A stretch of 64,000 nucleotides of DNA from Hyalangium versicolor (GCF_020103695.1 NZ_JAHXBF010000035.1:1-64000), one strand, 5' to 3'. Numbered from the stretch's first letter, positions 8,150 to 17,200 are shown. The notes: a model not told the origin generated them from the letters alone. A program made the numbers and translations.

Positions 8150-8480
8150 CCGACCTGTAAAAAGGTCGGGTAACCCGGGGAGTGCAGAGACACTCCGCCG
8201 GGGCCCTAGGCACGTCAGGAGCTGGAAACTCCTGCGGCTTTCTGATGGGTCCTCGCGCTGGAAACGCGGGCTGCTCATCGGGTGACGGCGCCCGGACCCG
8301 GAAGATTTGCAGGCTGCCCTTCTCGAGGACAGCACGGTAACGCCGCGTCCTGACGGGACGACGGCGTGGTGGTGCGTGCCGTGGCGTCAGGCGAGCTGCT
8401 TCCAGCAGAAGTACCCCCGCGCGCTCGGCAGAGCCAACGAAGATTTCTTACGTCGACTGGAGTCGACATAACGAGTCATT
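8150..8480 (+). ncRNA. Candidate structured RNA or attachment region (hairpin-rich, no gene)
   Basis: The 518 bases between the recombinase stop and the next credible start contain no convincing gene. A series of stems is visible by eye: CCGACC/GGTCGG near 8150-8167; AGTG/CACT nested in CCGG pairs near 8175-8200; CAGGAG/CTCCTG at 8216-8234; CGCG/CGCG at 8254-8268; a ten-pair stem CGCCGCGTCC with its partner at 8341-8366; and GTCGAC/GTCGAC near 8454-8469. Two of the hairpins share an identical CTGGAAA loop. I could not match it to tmRNA, RNase P, SRP, 6S or a retron RNA. Placement directly after an integrase also fits an attachment site in an RNA gene. Strand and ends are guesses. Confidence 0.4.
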
Positions 8481-8632
8481 ATCGCGGGTTGTGGCCAGAA
8501 GGCGCTTGGACCCCCTCAACTCCAGTAAATCCAAGGGGTTGGAACGTGAATCTCTGGAGAAGCAACTTTTCCCGGAGGGCGCGTGAAAACCAGGTAACGG
8601 TGTACCTATCTAGAAAGCCCGAGGCTTCCTCC

Positions 8633-9133
8633 ATGCGCAGCCCGAAAGCCGATGCCCCCAAGGTCTCCCTGCCCTCCCGCGGCTCCGAGAAGGCCGAGAC
8701 GAAGGCTCCCTCCCGTTCGGGGGGGATCGTTCCTCCGTCGACGCGGCCTGCCACTGCCGCGGATGGCTTCGAGAAGCCGGGCAAGAGCGGGCCTTCGCGT
8801 GGGAAGGGCCACTCCGGGTTCGAGCCGAAGCGTCCGCAGCGGCCCGAGGTGCACCGGCCACCCGTGAGCCACGGGCCTTACGTGGGCGCCAAGACCCACC
8901 TGTCCGACGACGTCATCGCCAGCCTCAAGACGGCCGGTGAGGATCTCGCGGTGAAGCTGGGACCCGACGCGGATGAGAAGACTGTCAAGGACGCTGCCTG
9001 GAACTTCGTCAAGAGCCTGAGCCTGGCCAACTTCCATCTGGAGAAGGAGGCCCTCGACCTGGTGGTCAACTCCTACCGGCTCTGCGCCTCGGGCAGCGGC
9101 AGCTCCAAGCCGCGCCCCTTCGGAACCGAGTAG
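8633..9133 (+). CDS. Small basic protein with disordered N-terminus, unknown function
   Basis: This is a 166-residue protein if started at the ATG at 8633. The open frame extends 89 codons upstream, but that part lies in the hairpin-rich region and looks non-coding. Residues 1-85 are Pro/Ser/Lys/Arg-rich and disordered. Residues about 90-150 form a helical domain (DDVIASLKTAGEDLAVKLGP, then KTVKDAAWNFVKSLSLANFH). There is no signal peptide. I recognise no family. It is followed 67 bases later by a nuclease gene in the same direction. Confidence 0.6.
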   Translation: MRSPKADAPKVSLPSRGSEKAETKAPSRSGGIVPPSTRPATAADGFEKPGKSGPSRGKGHSGFEPKRPQRPEVHRPPVSHGPYVGAKTHLSDDVIASLKTAGEDLAVKLGPDADEKTVKDAAWNFVKSLSLANFHLEKEALDLVVNSYRLCASGSGSSKPRPFGTE

Positions 9134-9200
9134 TTCTTGAAGGATCCTTGCCCGCCCCCTTTCTGGCCGGGCGGGCGAGGGCATAGGATGCGCCCCTCCG

Positions 9201-10196
9201 ATGCGGCGCGCCACCCTCACCAACGACTTCTCCTGGTCCAAGAGTCGCCACGAGAAGTTCTCCGAATGCCTTCGGGCCTACTACCTCTACTACTACGGCT
9301 CGTGGGGCGGGTGGGAGGCAGGGGCCTCGAAGGACGTGCGCGAGCTGTACGTCCTCAAGAAGCTGAGCAACCGCTACAGCTGGGCGGGCAGCGTGGTGCA
9401 CGACTGCGTGAAGGACGTGCTGCTGGACTGGCAGGCGGGGCGGCAGGTGGATCCGGCCGATGTGGAGGCCCGGGCCCGCAAGCTGATGCAGGACGACTTC
9501 CGGCACTCGGCGAAGAAGTCGTACTGGACGCAGAAGTACCGGAAGACGTTCACCGGGCTGGTGGAGCACGAGTACGCCGAGCCGGTGCCCGACGAGGCGT
9601 GGAAGCAGAACTGGGAGACGGTGCGCCAGGCGCTGGGGTGGTTCTTCTCCTCGCGGTGGCCGGCGCTGGCCCGCTCGCTCAAGCGGGAGCAGTGGCTGGA
9701 GGTGGATGCGGGCTTCGACTTCTCCAGCTTCACCCTGGATGGGGTGAAGGTGTTCGCCATCCCGGACTTCGCCTACCTGGATGAGGCGGGCATGCCCGTG
9801 GTGGTGGACTGGAAGACGGGCAAGGCGCGAGACGGGTATGACGAGCAGGTGCTGGGCTACGCGCTCTACGTGTCCCAGCGCTACAAGTTCCCCGTGGAGA
9901 AGGTGCGCACCTCGCTGGTGTACCTGAACGAGGGACTGGAGCAGAACGTCCACGTGGACCTGGCGGCCATGGAGGCCTTCAAGGCGCGCTTCACCCAGAG
10001 CGTGGCGAACATGCGCGGCATGCTCACGGATGCGGCCACCAACACGCCGAAGGAGTCCGCCGCGTTTCCGATGACGGAGGACGTGTCCATGTGCGTGCGC
10101 TGTGCCTTCCGCAGGCCCTGCGGGCGCCTGGAGGCGGCGGCGCAGGTATACGCGCAGCAGCAGGCGCAGAAGGCGGCGGAGCCGAAGGTCGCCTGA
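9201..10196 (+). CDS. PD-(D/E)XK superfamily nuclease with probable Fe-S cluster (Cas4/AddB/RecB-nuclease-like)
   Basis: This is a 331-residue protein. The nuclease core is visible at about residues 185-220: IPDFAYLD supplies an acidic residue, VVVDWKTGKA is the D-x-K strand of the PD-(D/E)XK fold, and EQVLGYALY is the following Q-x3-Y helix of the RecB/AddB/Cas4 group. One Cys near residue 23 (SECLRAYYLYYYG) and three near the end (MCVRCAFRRPC, residues about 297-306) match the split four-Cys arrangement that binds a 4Fe-4S cluster in Cas4 and AddB. It is a standalone nuclease without an attached helicase and with no cas genes nearby. A role in DNA repair or in degrading foreign DNA is inferred. 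The 3' end is convergent with the kinase gene nine bases away. Confidence 0.85.
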   Translation: MRRATLTNDFSWSKSRHEKFSECLRAYYLYYYGSWGGWEAGASKDVRELYVLKKLSNRYSWAGSVVHDCVKDVLLDWQAGRQVDPADVEARARKLMQDDFRHSAKKSYWTQKYRKTFTGLVEHEYAEPVPDEAWKQNWETVRQALGWFFSSRWPALARSLKREQWLEVDAGFDFSSFTLDGVKVFAIPDFAYLDEAGMPVVVDWKTGKARDGYDEQVLGYALYVSQRYKFPVEKVRTSLVYLNEGLEQNVHVDLAAMEAFKARFTQSVANMRGMLTDAATNTPKESAAFPMTEDVSMCVRCAFRRPCGRLEAAAQVYAQQQAQKAAEPKVA

Positions 10197-10205
10197 GCCC
10201 GTGCC

Positions 10206-13148
10206 TCAGGGGCGCGGGTGGGCTGCCAGCCATCGGGTGCTGCGCGCCACCCGCTCGGCATGGCCAATGCGCTGCCAGTCCTCCCGGGCCTGGGTGGCCA
10301 GCTCCACGGCGCGAGCGCGCTCGGCGCTCCGGGCCTCCCAGAGTGCCTGCGCCAGCGAGAAGCCCACCTCGGCGCGGATGGCTCCCTTGGGGGCGAGCTT
10401 CTGGGCCCGCTCGAGGGGCGGCAGGGCCTCGGCGGCTCTTCCCTCCGCGAGGAACAGCTCCCCCTGGATCTGAAGCGGGTAGGAGAGGTCCGGATGCTCC
10501 TTGCCGAGCGCCTTCTCGGCGATGGCCAGCGCGCGATCGATGCGCTCATGGGCCTCGCGGAAGCGCTTCAAGTGCGTCAGCACGAGGGCCTGTTGGCGGA
10601 GCGACTCGGAGACGAGATCGTGATCCGGGCCCAGCGTCTTCTCGCGCAGCTGCGTGGCGCGCGTGTGGGCCTGGAGCGCCTCCTCGTGGCGCCCGAGCTC
10701 CTCGAGCGCTCCACCGAGGCTGGTGAGCGGGCCCGCGAGCTCCTGAGCGTCGGGGCCCGAGAGCTTCTCCCTGAAGGCGACGGCGCGCTCGGCCATCCGC
10801 CGTGCCTCCTCGGGGCGCCCGAGGGTCAGCAGCACGATGCCCAGGTTGGTGAGGGTGGAGGCGATGTGCGGATAGTCGGGCCCCAGCACCTTCTGTTCGA
10901 GCTCCAGGGCCCGCTCGAAGCGCTGGAGCGCCTCCTCGTAGCGGCCCACCTCGTAGAGCATGGCGCCCATGTTGGTGAGCATCTGGATGGCTTCGGGGTG
11001 CTCGGGACCGAGCGCGTTTTCCTTGAGGGCCGCGGCGCGCTGGGTGCGCTCGAGCGACTCGTCATAGCGGCCCATCCACCAGGCGACGGTGGCGAGGTTG
11101 GAGAGGGTGGAGGCCGAGTCGGGGTGCTCGGGGCCCAGGGCCTTCTCCCGGAGGACCAGGGCTTGCGAGAGGCTCTCCCAGGCCTCCGGGTACTTGCCCT
11201 GTTCGGTGAACATGCGGCCCAGGACGGAGTACGCGGTGGCCTGCGTCAGCTCATTCCCGGTGCTGTCGGCCATCGCTCGAACCGCTGGGGCCAGGGGCGC
11301 CGCCTCGGCGAACCTGCGCTGCCGGTCCAGCTCCCTGACCAGGAGGCTCATGGCCCGGGACATCTGCAGCGAGTCCCTGCCCCGCGCGGCTTCGGAGAGG
11401 GCCTGGCGCGCCAGGGCCTCGGAGCCCTTGTAGTCGCCGGAGCCGTCCTTCAACTGGGCCATGAGGAGCAGGAGCTGGGCGTGGAGGGGCGGGTGGCCCG
11501 CGGCCTCCACCTGGGGCAGCAGCTTCTCCGCGGTGGCGAGGCCCTCCTTGTACTGGCCGGCGGTGTAGAGGGCCTCGATGATATCCACGGTGCCGAGCAG
11601 CTTCTCCACCTGAGCCCGGACCGCGGGATCCTCGGGAGGGGGGACCGCGGCGGTGAGGGCCTCGTCGTCCGCGCAGTCCTCGAGGGGCGGGAGCGAGCGG
11701 GCGGACTGGGTGGCCTTCTCCAGCAGCGCGGGCTCGGAGCCGTGAGAGAGCAGCTCGGTGAGGGCGTGCAGGCGGCTGCGCCTCCGCTCCAGGCAGGATT
11801 CGCGCAGCGCCGCGAGCCGGGGGAGCTGAGTGGCCTGCTCGGCTTCACAGAGCGCGGTGCTCTGTTTGATCCACTGGCTGGCGTAGCTGTCCAGGGCCGT
11901 GGAGACGCGCTCGGCGGTGGCGTCCGCGTACGGGAGGCCGGTGCCGTGCAGCGAGTCGAGCACCTTCTGTTTCACCGAGGCGTCCCAGACGCCATCGAGC
12001 CTTCGGGCCACCTGGCTGCACGTGGGAGCCTGGGCGTGCTGTCGAGCCCAGCCCCAGAGGGCGAGCGCCGCCAGCACTCCGGCGACCGAGGCCATGGCGA
12101 GGACTCGGCGGCGGGCCTGGCGTTTGATGGCGGGATCATCCAGCAGCAGGGCCAGCAGGGCCTCCATGGAGGCGGGGCGCTGCTGGGGATCGGCCTGGAG
12201 CCCCTGGAGCACGGTGCGAGTCACCCAGGCGGGCACATCCGAAGAGGCGGGAGGCGGGGTGACGAGGCCCTCGCGGCGGGCGCGGGAGTACTCGGCCATG
12301 CTGCGGTCGGGGAAGGGGAGCTGGCCGTAGAGGGCCTCGTAGAGCGCCACGCAGAAGGCGTAGAGATCGCTGCGGACGCCGGCGGGCTTGCCCCGGAGGA
12401 GCTCGGGGGCCATGTACTTCGGCGTGCCCATGAGGGTTCCGGGGATGGTGAGCGCGCTGCTCAGCGTGTCCGCGGACAGGGAGGCCGGGAACTGCTCGGA
12501 GGGGATGAGATCCAGCGCGGATCGAGCCAGGCCGAAGTCCATGACACGGATGCGGCCGTCCTTGCCGATGAGGACGTTGTCGGGCTTGAAGTCGCGGTGG
12601 ATGAGCCCGGCGGCATGGGCGGCGACGAGCCCCTTGCCCGCGGAGAGGTAGGTATCGAGCACCTCGCGCCAGGAGCGGGGCTGCTGGTCGCACCACTGGC
12701 GGAGGGTCTGTCCCTCCACATATTCCATGGCGATGAAGAGGGAGCCGGCCTCGAGGGGCCCCGCGTCGTAGACGGCGACGACGTGGGGGTGGTTGAGGCG
12801 CGCCATGGCCTGGGCCTCGCGCACGAGGCGGGCCTCCCCATCGGTGGCGGTAGCGTCCGAGGCGTCGATGGGGTGCAGGAGCTTGAGGGCGACGCGCCGG
12901 TCCAGGCGCGTGTCATAGGCCGCGAGCACGACGCCCATGCCGCCCTGGCCGAGGGTGTCGAAGACCATGTAGCGGCCGGCGAGCATCTGGCCTGGGGCGG
13001 GGACGGCGAAAGTGGTGGGTGGGCGCGCGGAGCTGGAGAGCCAGGTGACCTCATCGTGCGGAGACGGGGAGGAGCGGATGACGGTGGGGGCGTCATCCAC
13101 GGAGACGGAGGCCGGGGCCGTCTTCGGTTCCTTCTCGGGGTCACTCAT
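10206..13148 (-). CDS. Membrane Ser/Thr protein kinase with large TPR sensor domain
   Basis: This is a 980-residue eukaryotic-type kinase starting at the ATG at 13146-13148. After a disordered 55-residue head comes the kinase domain (about 58-320), with the Gly loop GQGGMGVV, catalytic Lys in VALKLL, HRDFKPDN loop, DFG and APE motifs, all intact and so probably active. One membrane span follows near 340-360 (VLAMASVAGVLAALALWGWA). The rest is a long helical domain that becomes regular tetratricopeptide repeats from about residue 540 to 950, with repeated ALGPEHP and SNLATVA-type units (kinesin-light-chain-like TPRs). Such kinases are common in myxobacteria; the TPR part is thought to bind proteins or signals outside the membrane. 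It is transcribed away from the exported aromatic-pathway fusion next to it. Confidence 0.95.
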   Translation of the reverse strand: MSDPEKEPKTAPASVSVDDAPTVIRSSPSPHDEVTWLSSSARPPTTFAVPAPGQMLAGRYMVFDTLGQGGMGVVLAAYDTRLDRRVALKLLHPIDASDATATDGEARLVREAQAMARLNHPHVVAVYDAGPLEAGSLFIAMEYVEGQTLRQWCDQQPRSWREVLDTYLSAGKGLVAAHAAGLIHRDFKPDNVLIGKDGRIRVMDFGLARSALDLIPSEQFPASLSADTLSSALTIPGTLMGTPKYMAPELLRGKPAGVRSDLYAFCVALYEALYGQLPFPDRSMAEYSRARREGLVTPPPASSDVPAWVTRTVLQGLQADPQQRPASMEALLALLLDDPAIKRQARRRVLAMASVAGVLAALALWGWARQHAQAPTCSQVARRLDGVWDASVKQKVLDSLHGTGLPYADATAERVSTALDSYASQWIKQSTALCEAEQATQLPRLAALRESCLERRRSRLHALTELLSHGSEPALLEKATQSARSLPPLEDCADDEALTAAVPPPEDPAVRAQVEKLLGTVDIIEALYTAGQYKEGLATAEKLLPQVEAAGHPPLHAQLLLLMAQLKDGSGDYKGSEALARQALSEAARGRDSLQMSRAMSLLVRELDRQRRFAEAAPLAPAVRAMADSTGNELTQATAYSVLGRMFTEQGKYPEAWESLSQALVLREKALGPEHPDSASTLSNLATVAWWMGRYDESLERTQRAAALKENALGPEHPEAIQMLTNMGAMLYEVGRYEEALQRFERALELEQKVLGPDYPHIASTLTNLGIVLLTLGRPEEARRMAERAVAFREKLSGPDAQELAGPLTSLGGALEELGRHEEALQAHTRATQLREKTLGPDHDLVSESLRQQALVLTHLKRFREAHERIDRALAIAEKALGKEHPDLSYPLQIQGELFLAEGRAAEALPPLERAQKLAPKGAIRAEVGFSLAQALWEARSAERARAVELATQAREDWQRIGHAERVARSTRWLAAHPRP

Positions 13149-13237
13149 TGGCGGGGCGAGTATTCCAGAGGCACGGCCCCCAGGTACACCGCCGTCCCAT
13201 CCTTGGTTTGGGTGGTGACACCGGAGGCTCGTGCTGG

Positions 13238-14536
13238 TTACTGCGAGCGTAGGGCCGCGAGCGTTCGAGCGAGCCGCTCCACCTCCGCGGGCTCCAGTGC
13301 GCTGGCGCCGAGCCAGTCTCGCGCCAGCTCTCGTACCTCGGCTTCGTCCAGGTGGGCAGGCAGACGCGCCACGAGCGTCGCCATCCTCTCGGTGATGCGA
13401 GCTATCGCCGGACGCAGGTCCATCTCCAGGGAGTAGGTGGGAGCACCGGCCTCGACAGGCGTGCGCTGCTGCACGAGCTTGGCGGCGTCGATCTGCGCCT
13501 GGAAGAACGTGTCGAGGGCGGCATCGGACGGGGGCTCTTGTCCCGGCGGCACCGCCTTGCGGACCTCGGCTCGGAAGGCCGCGAGCACCCGAGCCTCCTG
13601 CGAGGTGTCCTCCACCGCCTTGCCGGTGCGCTGCTTGGCTGCGGCAACCCAGGGCATGAGCGCCAGGCGCTCGGCGGTGGCTGCCAGGAGTGCCTGGACA
13701 GGCAGTGCCGTGGGGCCTCCTGCGCCCGGTCCCAGGTAGCGAGCGCGCAGCTCGCGGAGCCGGCCGCTCTCCTCCTGCGCCATCAGCCACGTGTCGAGCC
13801 GGGCTTCCAACTCGAGCTGGTCGGCGCGGACGTAGACCGCCACCACGTCTCGGGTGAGCGGGCCCAGCAGCTCGATGCCCAAGAGGCCCTCGGCCCAGCG
13901 CGGCGCCTCGAGGTTGTTGCTCAGCGCCGCATCCACCTGGCCCGAGGCCAGTGCCTCCCGCACACCCGCGTTGTCGGGGATGGCCTGGACCTGGGCCTGA
14001 TGGAAGAGCGCCCGAGCCACTCGCTCCAGGTGACCGCCCCGGTTCACGGCCACGCGCAGCCCGGGCTGGTCGAGCGCCCGAAGCCGTGCCAGCGCCGTGC
14101 CCATGTCCTGCGGAGAGGCCACCGCCGGAGGCGGAGCCTGGCTCGGGTACCGGAGCAGCAGCACGGCGCCATTGCGCAGCACCGGGACGGTGAATCGGCC
14201 CGCCACGGAGCGCTCTGGCCGCACGGTGATGCCGCTGTCGGCCAGGTCGAACTTCCCGGCTTCCAGGTCTCCTACCAGCTCCGCCCAGCGGAAGCGCACC
14301 CACGAGGGCTCGAGCCCCTGGTCAGCGGCGAAGGCCTCCATCAGCGCCACGGAGAAGCCGCTGGGATGCTCCTGCTTCCAGTCACTGAAGGGCGGGTAGT
14401 CACCGCTGGTGCCAACGCGAAGCACCGGGCGTACGGGCGCGGGAGCGGGGGCCGAAGCGCACGCGGCCACCGCGCCGAGCAGCCAGGCCAGCGCCAGCCC
14501 ATGGAGTATCCGCTGCCGGGAACGTTCAGGGGTCAT
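13238..14536 (-). CDS. Exported cyclohexadienyl dehydratase and chorismate mutase fusion (PheC-AroQ gamma type) lipoprotein
   Basis: This is a 432-residue protein starting at the ATG at 14534-14536. The N-terminus is a signal peptide with a lipobox (GAVAAC), so it is probably anchored outside the inner membrane. Residues about 45-275 form a solute-binding-protein fold (LRVGTSGDYPPFSDW, then FDLADSGITVRPERS) of the type used by the periplasmic enzyme PheC, which converts prephenate or arogenate to phenylpyruvate or phenylalanine. Residues about 285-410 match a secreted AroQ gamma chorismate mutase (ERLALMPWVAAAKQRTGKAV, then EDTSQEARVL). Together they would turn exported chorismate into phenylpyruvate. 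The alternative, an amino-acid-binding receptor with a helical tail, seems less likely because the mutase motif is good. It diverges from the kinase at 14664. Confidence 0.82.
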   Translation of the reverse strand: MTPERSRQRILHGLALAWLLGAVAACASAPAPAPVRPVLRVGTSGDYPPFSDWKQEHPSGFSVALMEAFAADQGLEPSWVRFRWAELVGDLEAGKFDLADSGITVRPERSVAGRFTVPVLRNGAVLLLRYPSQAPPPAVASPQDMGTALARLRALDQPGLRVAVNRGGHLERVARALFHQAQVQAIPDNAGVREALASGQVDAALSNNLEAPRWAEGLLGIELLGPLTRDVVAVYVRADQLELEARLDTWLMAQEESGRLRELRARYLGPGAGGPTALPVQALLAATAERLALMPWVAAAKQRTGKAVEDTSQEARVLAAFRAEVRKAVPPGQEPPSDAALDTFFQAQIDAAKLVQQRTPVEAGAPTYSLEMDLRPAIARITERMATLVARLPAHLDEAEVRELARDWLGASALEPAEVERLARTLAALRSQ

Positions 14537-14663
14537 GGAGTCCTCGGAATCCCGGGGCGGCAAGAGGTGGGCCCTGGGGGCTCTCCAGGTTGGCTCGGGG
14601 GCGTGCCGTCCGCAACGCCTGTTGTGGAGCGAGGAGAGTCCCTGGGTAGGATGGGGGGCAGCA

Positions 14664-16598
14664 ATGGCTCCTCAACCTGGAAAGCGGTTTGGCCGCTATG
14701 AGCTGATGTCCCGGCTCGGCTATGGCGGCATGGCGGAGACCTGGCTGGCCCGGTTGCTGGGCGAGGCGGGTTTCTCCAAGGCCGCGGTCATCAAGAAGGT
14801 CCTGCCCGAGTACTCGGACGACTACGTCTTCACCAGCATGTTGATCAGCGAGGCGCGCATCTCCGCCACGCTGACCCACGACAACATCGCGCAGGTGTTC
14901 GACTTCGGCCGGGTGGACAACGAGTACTTCCTGGCCATGGAGTACGTGGACGGGCCGCCGCTGCACGATCTCATCCACCGGACGCTGCAGGCGGGATGGC
15001 CCTCGCTGCCGTTGCCGCCGGCCGTCTTCATCGGCGTCGCGATCTGCCGGGGGCTGCACTACGCCCATACCCGGAAGGATGAGACTGGCAAGCCGCTGGG
15101 GATCGTCCACCGGGACATCTCTCCGGAGAACGTGCTCATCAGCTACGAGGGGCAGGTGAAGATCATCGACCTCGGGCTGGCGAAGGCTCGGCAGTTGAGC
15201 GAGCTGGCCACGGAGCCTGGGGTGGTGAAGGGCAAGTACCTGTTCTTCTCTCCGGAGCAGGCGCGCGGCGAGGAGGTGGATTCGCGCACGGACGTGTGGG
15301 CCACGGGCATCACGCTGTACGAGTTGGTGTGCGGGAAGCTCCCCGCCGAGGGCCCGGAGTTCGTCGTGCTGCCGAAGATGGGCAAGGGCGAGTTCCCGCG
15401 TCCGCGCGAGCTCAACCCGAAGGTGCCGCGGAGGCTGGAGGACATCCTCATGGCGGCGCTCGCGGTGCGAAAGGAGGACCGCTACGCGTCGGCTCAGGAG
15501 TTCGGGGATGCGCTGGCGGGCTTCCTGCTGTCGTTCGCGCCCCAGTTCACCTCGATGACGCTCTCGCACTACGTCCAGCACCTGTGCCGGGACACGCTGA
15601 CCCGCCAGGGGCGGGAGGTGCACGTCCCTCGCTCCTTCCAGGACGTGCTCGCATCCTGGCGCGAGGCGCTGAAGGTGGTTCCTGTCGACGAGAACGCTGC
15701 TCCTGTCGACGAGGAGGAAGAGGAGCCTCTCAAGAAGGCGAAAAGCGCTCCTGTTGAAGAGGAGGAAGCCCCGGTCGAGGAGGAGGAGGCTCCTGCCGAG
15801 GAGGAGACTTCTGCCGAGGAGGAGGAGGCTCCTGCCGAGGAGGAGGACTCTCCTCTCGACGACCCGACGATGCCGGTGGCGAGGAGGGTGCGGCCGAGTC
15901 CTCACGCGACGAGTACTCTGCCGCCGACGCTTCCCCCCGCAAGCCCTTCATCCGCGAGTGCTTCGGCCACGTTCGCTCGAGAGAGGTACCGGTCGCAGGA
16001 GCCTCAGGTGGCTCCCGCGCCTTCTCCATCCCCCTGGGCGGTGTGGAATTGGAGCATCGCGGGAGGTACGGCGGTGGGATGGGTGGCCATCGGCCTGCTC
16101 GTGCTTCTCCTGAAGAAGCCGGAGCCGGAGCCTGTGGTTGTCCAGGCTCCGCCGAAGGAGGAGGCGCCCGTGAAGGCGTCCGCGGGGACGGGCCTGCGGG
16201 GGACGAAGCCCTCGGGCTCGTCGGAGGAGTACGATCGCTTCATCCAGCAGGCGAAGACGGCGACTGGGAGCAGGCGCTACCAGGCGGCGCAGGACTACTA
16301 TCGTGCGGCGCTGAAGATCCGTCCGGACTCGGTCGAGGCGAAGGAGGGGTTGGGCTTCTCGCTGGTGTTGGGAAACACCGGGAAGGAGAGCAACGAGCAG
16401 GCGGCGAAGCTGCTGCAAGAGGTGGTGACGGAGGACATCCTGAATGCCCGGGCGTGGTTCTCCCTGGGGATGGCACTCCAGGGGCTCCAGCGAGAGGACG
16501 AGGCGGTGGAGGCGTACAAGAAGTACCTGCTGCTGGAGCCCTCGGGGAGGTTCGCCTCCGACGCCCGCATCGCGCTCAAGCAACTGGACGCAGACTGA
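14664..16598 (+). CDS. Ser/Thr protein kinase with acidic repeat linker, membrane span and C-terminal TPRs
   Basis: This is a 644-residue protein from the ATG at 14664. The kinase domain covers about residues 9-285, with a Gly loop (LGYGGMAETW), catalytic Lys (VIKKVL), HRDISPEN catalytic loop, DLG in place of DFG (frequent in myxobacterial kinases) and SPEQ activation end. The linker at about 345-400 consists of imperfect repeats of EEEEAP-type units, giving a strongly acidic stretch. A membrane span follows at about 462-484 (IAGGTAVGWVAIGLLVLLL). The last 130 residues look like three TPR units (YQAAQDYYRAALKIRPDS). It should signal from the membrane with an outward TPR domain. It diverges from the PheC-AroQ fusion across 127 bases. 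Confidence 0.93.
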   Translation: MAPQPGKRFGRYELMSRLGYGGMAETWLARLLGEAGFSKAAVIKKVLPEYSDDYVFTSMLISEARISATLTHDNIAQVFDFGRVDNEYFLAMEYVDGPPLHDLIHRTLQAGWPSLPLPPAVFIGVAICRGLHYAHTRKDETGKPLGIVHRDISPENVLISYEGQVKIIDLGLAKARQLSELATEPGVVKGKYLFFSPEQARGEEVDSRTDVWATGITLYELVCGKLPAEGPEFVVLPKMGKGEFPRPRELNPKVPRRLEDILMAALAVRKEDRYASAQEFGDALAGFLLSFAPQFTSMTLSHYVQHLCRDTLTRQGREVHVPRSFQDVLASWREALKVVPVDENAAPVDEEEEEPLKKAKSAPVEEEEAPVEEEEAPAEEETSAEEEEAPAEEEDSPLDDPTMPVARRVRPSPHATSTLPPTLPPASPSSASASATFARERYRSQEPQVAPAPSPSPWAVWNWSIAGGTAVGWVAIGLLVLLLKKPEPEPVVVQAPPKEEAPVKASAGTGLRGTKPSGSSEEYDRFIQQAKTATGSRRYQAAQDYYRAALKIRPDSVEAKEGLGFSLVLGNTGKESNEQAAKLLQEVVTEDILNARAWFSLGMALQGLQREDEAVEAYKKYLLLEPSGRFASDARIALKQLDAD

Positions 16599-16613
16599 AG
16601 TGCTGCTGGAGGG

Positions 16614-17180
16614 CTACACCTCTTCAAACGATGTCCCGGTCGCGCCCATGCTCTCGAGTGCCTCCTTGATCTCCTGGGAGACGACGAGCACCACGGGCCA
16701 TCCCCATGGGCGAAACACCTGGGTCTCGCCGACTTTCGAAGGGTCGATCTTCATTCCCACCACATTCCGGTACTCACCCACGAGTTCCGGCTGTCCGTCT
16801 TCTGGCGTGTAGCGCTGCACTTCCTCGCTTGCTGTGTCGTCGATGCACTTCACGACGCGGAGCGCGTTGAGGATGAAGAACCTGGTGGTCTGTGATTCGA
16901 CCTGCACGGGAATGAGCTGGACGTCGCTGGAGGCCAGGCTCGTGAAAACCTTCGCCACCCTCTCGTGAAGGATCGGGACGGCGGCTCCTGCAAGAGAGAA
17001 GTCCAGTGGCTCCCCAGGGCGGAACAGGGGGATTCGGATAGGCTCGGCGACGGAAGCAGGCGCTCCTTGCCGGAAGAGCCAGGTCCAGAGTTCCTGCCCC
17101 TGCGCGTCGACGGGCGTGTCCAGGTGCCAGCGGGCCGGTACGTGGACATTCTCGAACAGATCGAAGTACCGCTTCGACAT
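16614..17180 (-). CDS. Imm11-like (DUF1629) immunity protein
   Basis: This is a 188-residue protein starting at the ATG at 17178-17180, with GAGAGA upstream. A TTG at 17202-17204 overlapping the toxin stop is an alternative start. Features recalled from the Imm11 immunity family are present: an SKRYFDL start, a central PLDFSLAGAAVPILHERVA segment near residues 75-90, and a C-terminal FRPWGWPVVLVVSQEIKEAL. It directly follows the AHH toxin gene and almost certainly neutralises it in the producing cell. There is no signal peptide, so it acts in the cytoplasm. It ends 15 bases from the kinase gene, convergently. Confidence 0.82.
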   Translation of the reverse strand: MSKRYFDLFENVHVPARWHLDTPVDAQGQELWTWLFRQGAPASVAEPIRIPLFRPGEPLDFSLAGAAVPILHERVAKVFTSLASSDVQLIPVQVESQTTRFFILNALRVVKCIDDTASEEVQRYTPEDGQPELVGEYRNVVGMKIDPSKVGETQVFRPWGWPVVLVVSQEIKEALESMGATGTSFEEV

Positions 17181-17200
17181 GATGGATCTCTCTCTGACCG

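Noticed and set aside
8150..8480. Retron RNA, tmRNA, SRP RNA or RNase P RNA
   Set aside because: No reverse transcriptase gene is adjacent, and none of the conserved sequence blocks I know for these RNAs could be found in either strand.
9201..10196. CRISPR adaptation locus because of the Cas4-like nuclease
   Set aside because: No cas1, cas2 or repeat array lies nearby. The match is to the general Fe-S PD-(D/E)XK type.
10218..13436. Very long open frame on the plus strand opposite the first Ser/Thr kinase gene
   Set aside because: It is antisense to a kinase with all motifs intact. Its translation is Gly/Leu/Arg-rich without any domain, as expected from high third-position GC.
15706..15850. 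CRISPR-like or tandem DNA repeat
   Set aside because: The periodic GAGGAGGAG-rich sequence encodes an acidic EEEEAP repeat inside a kinase linker. There are no spacers.
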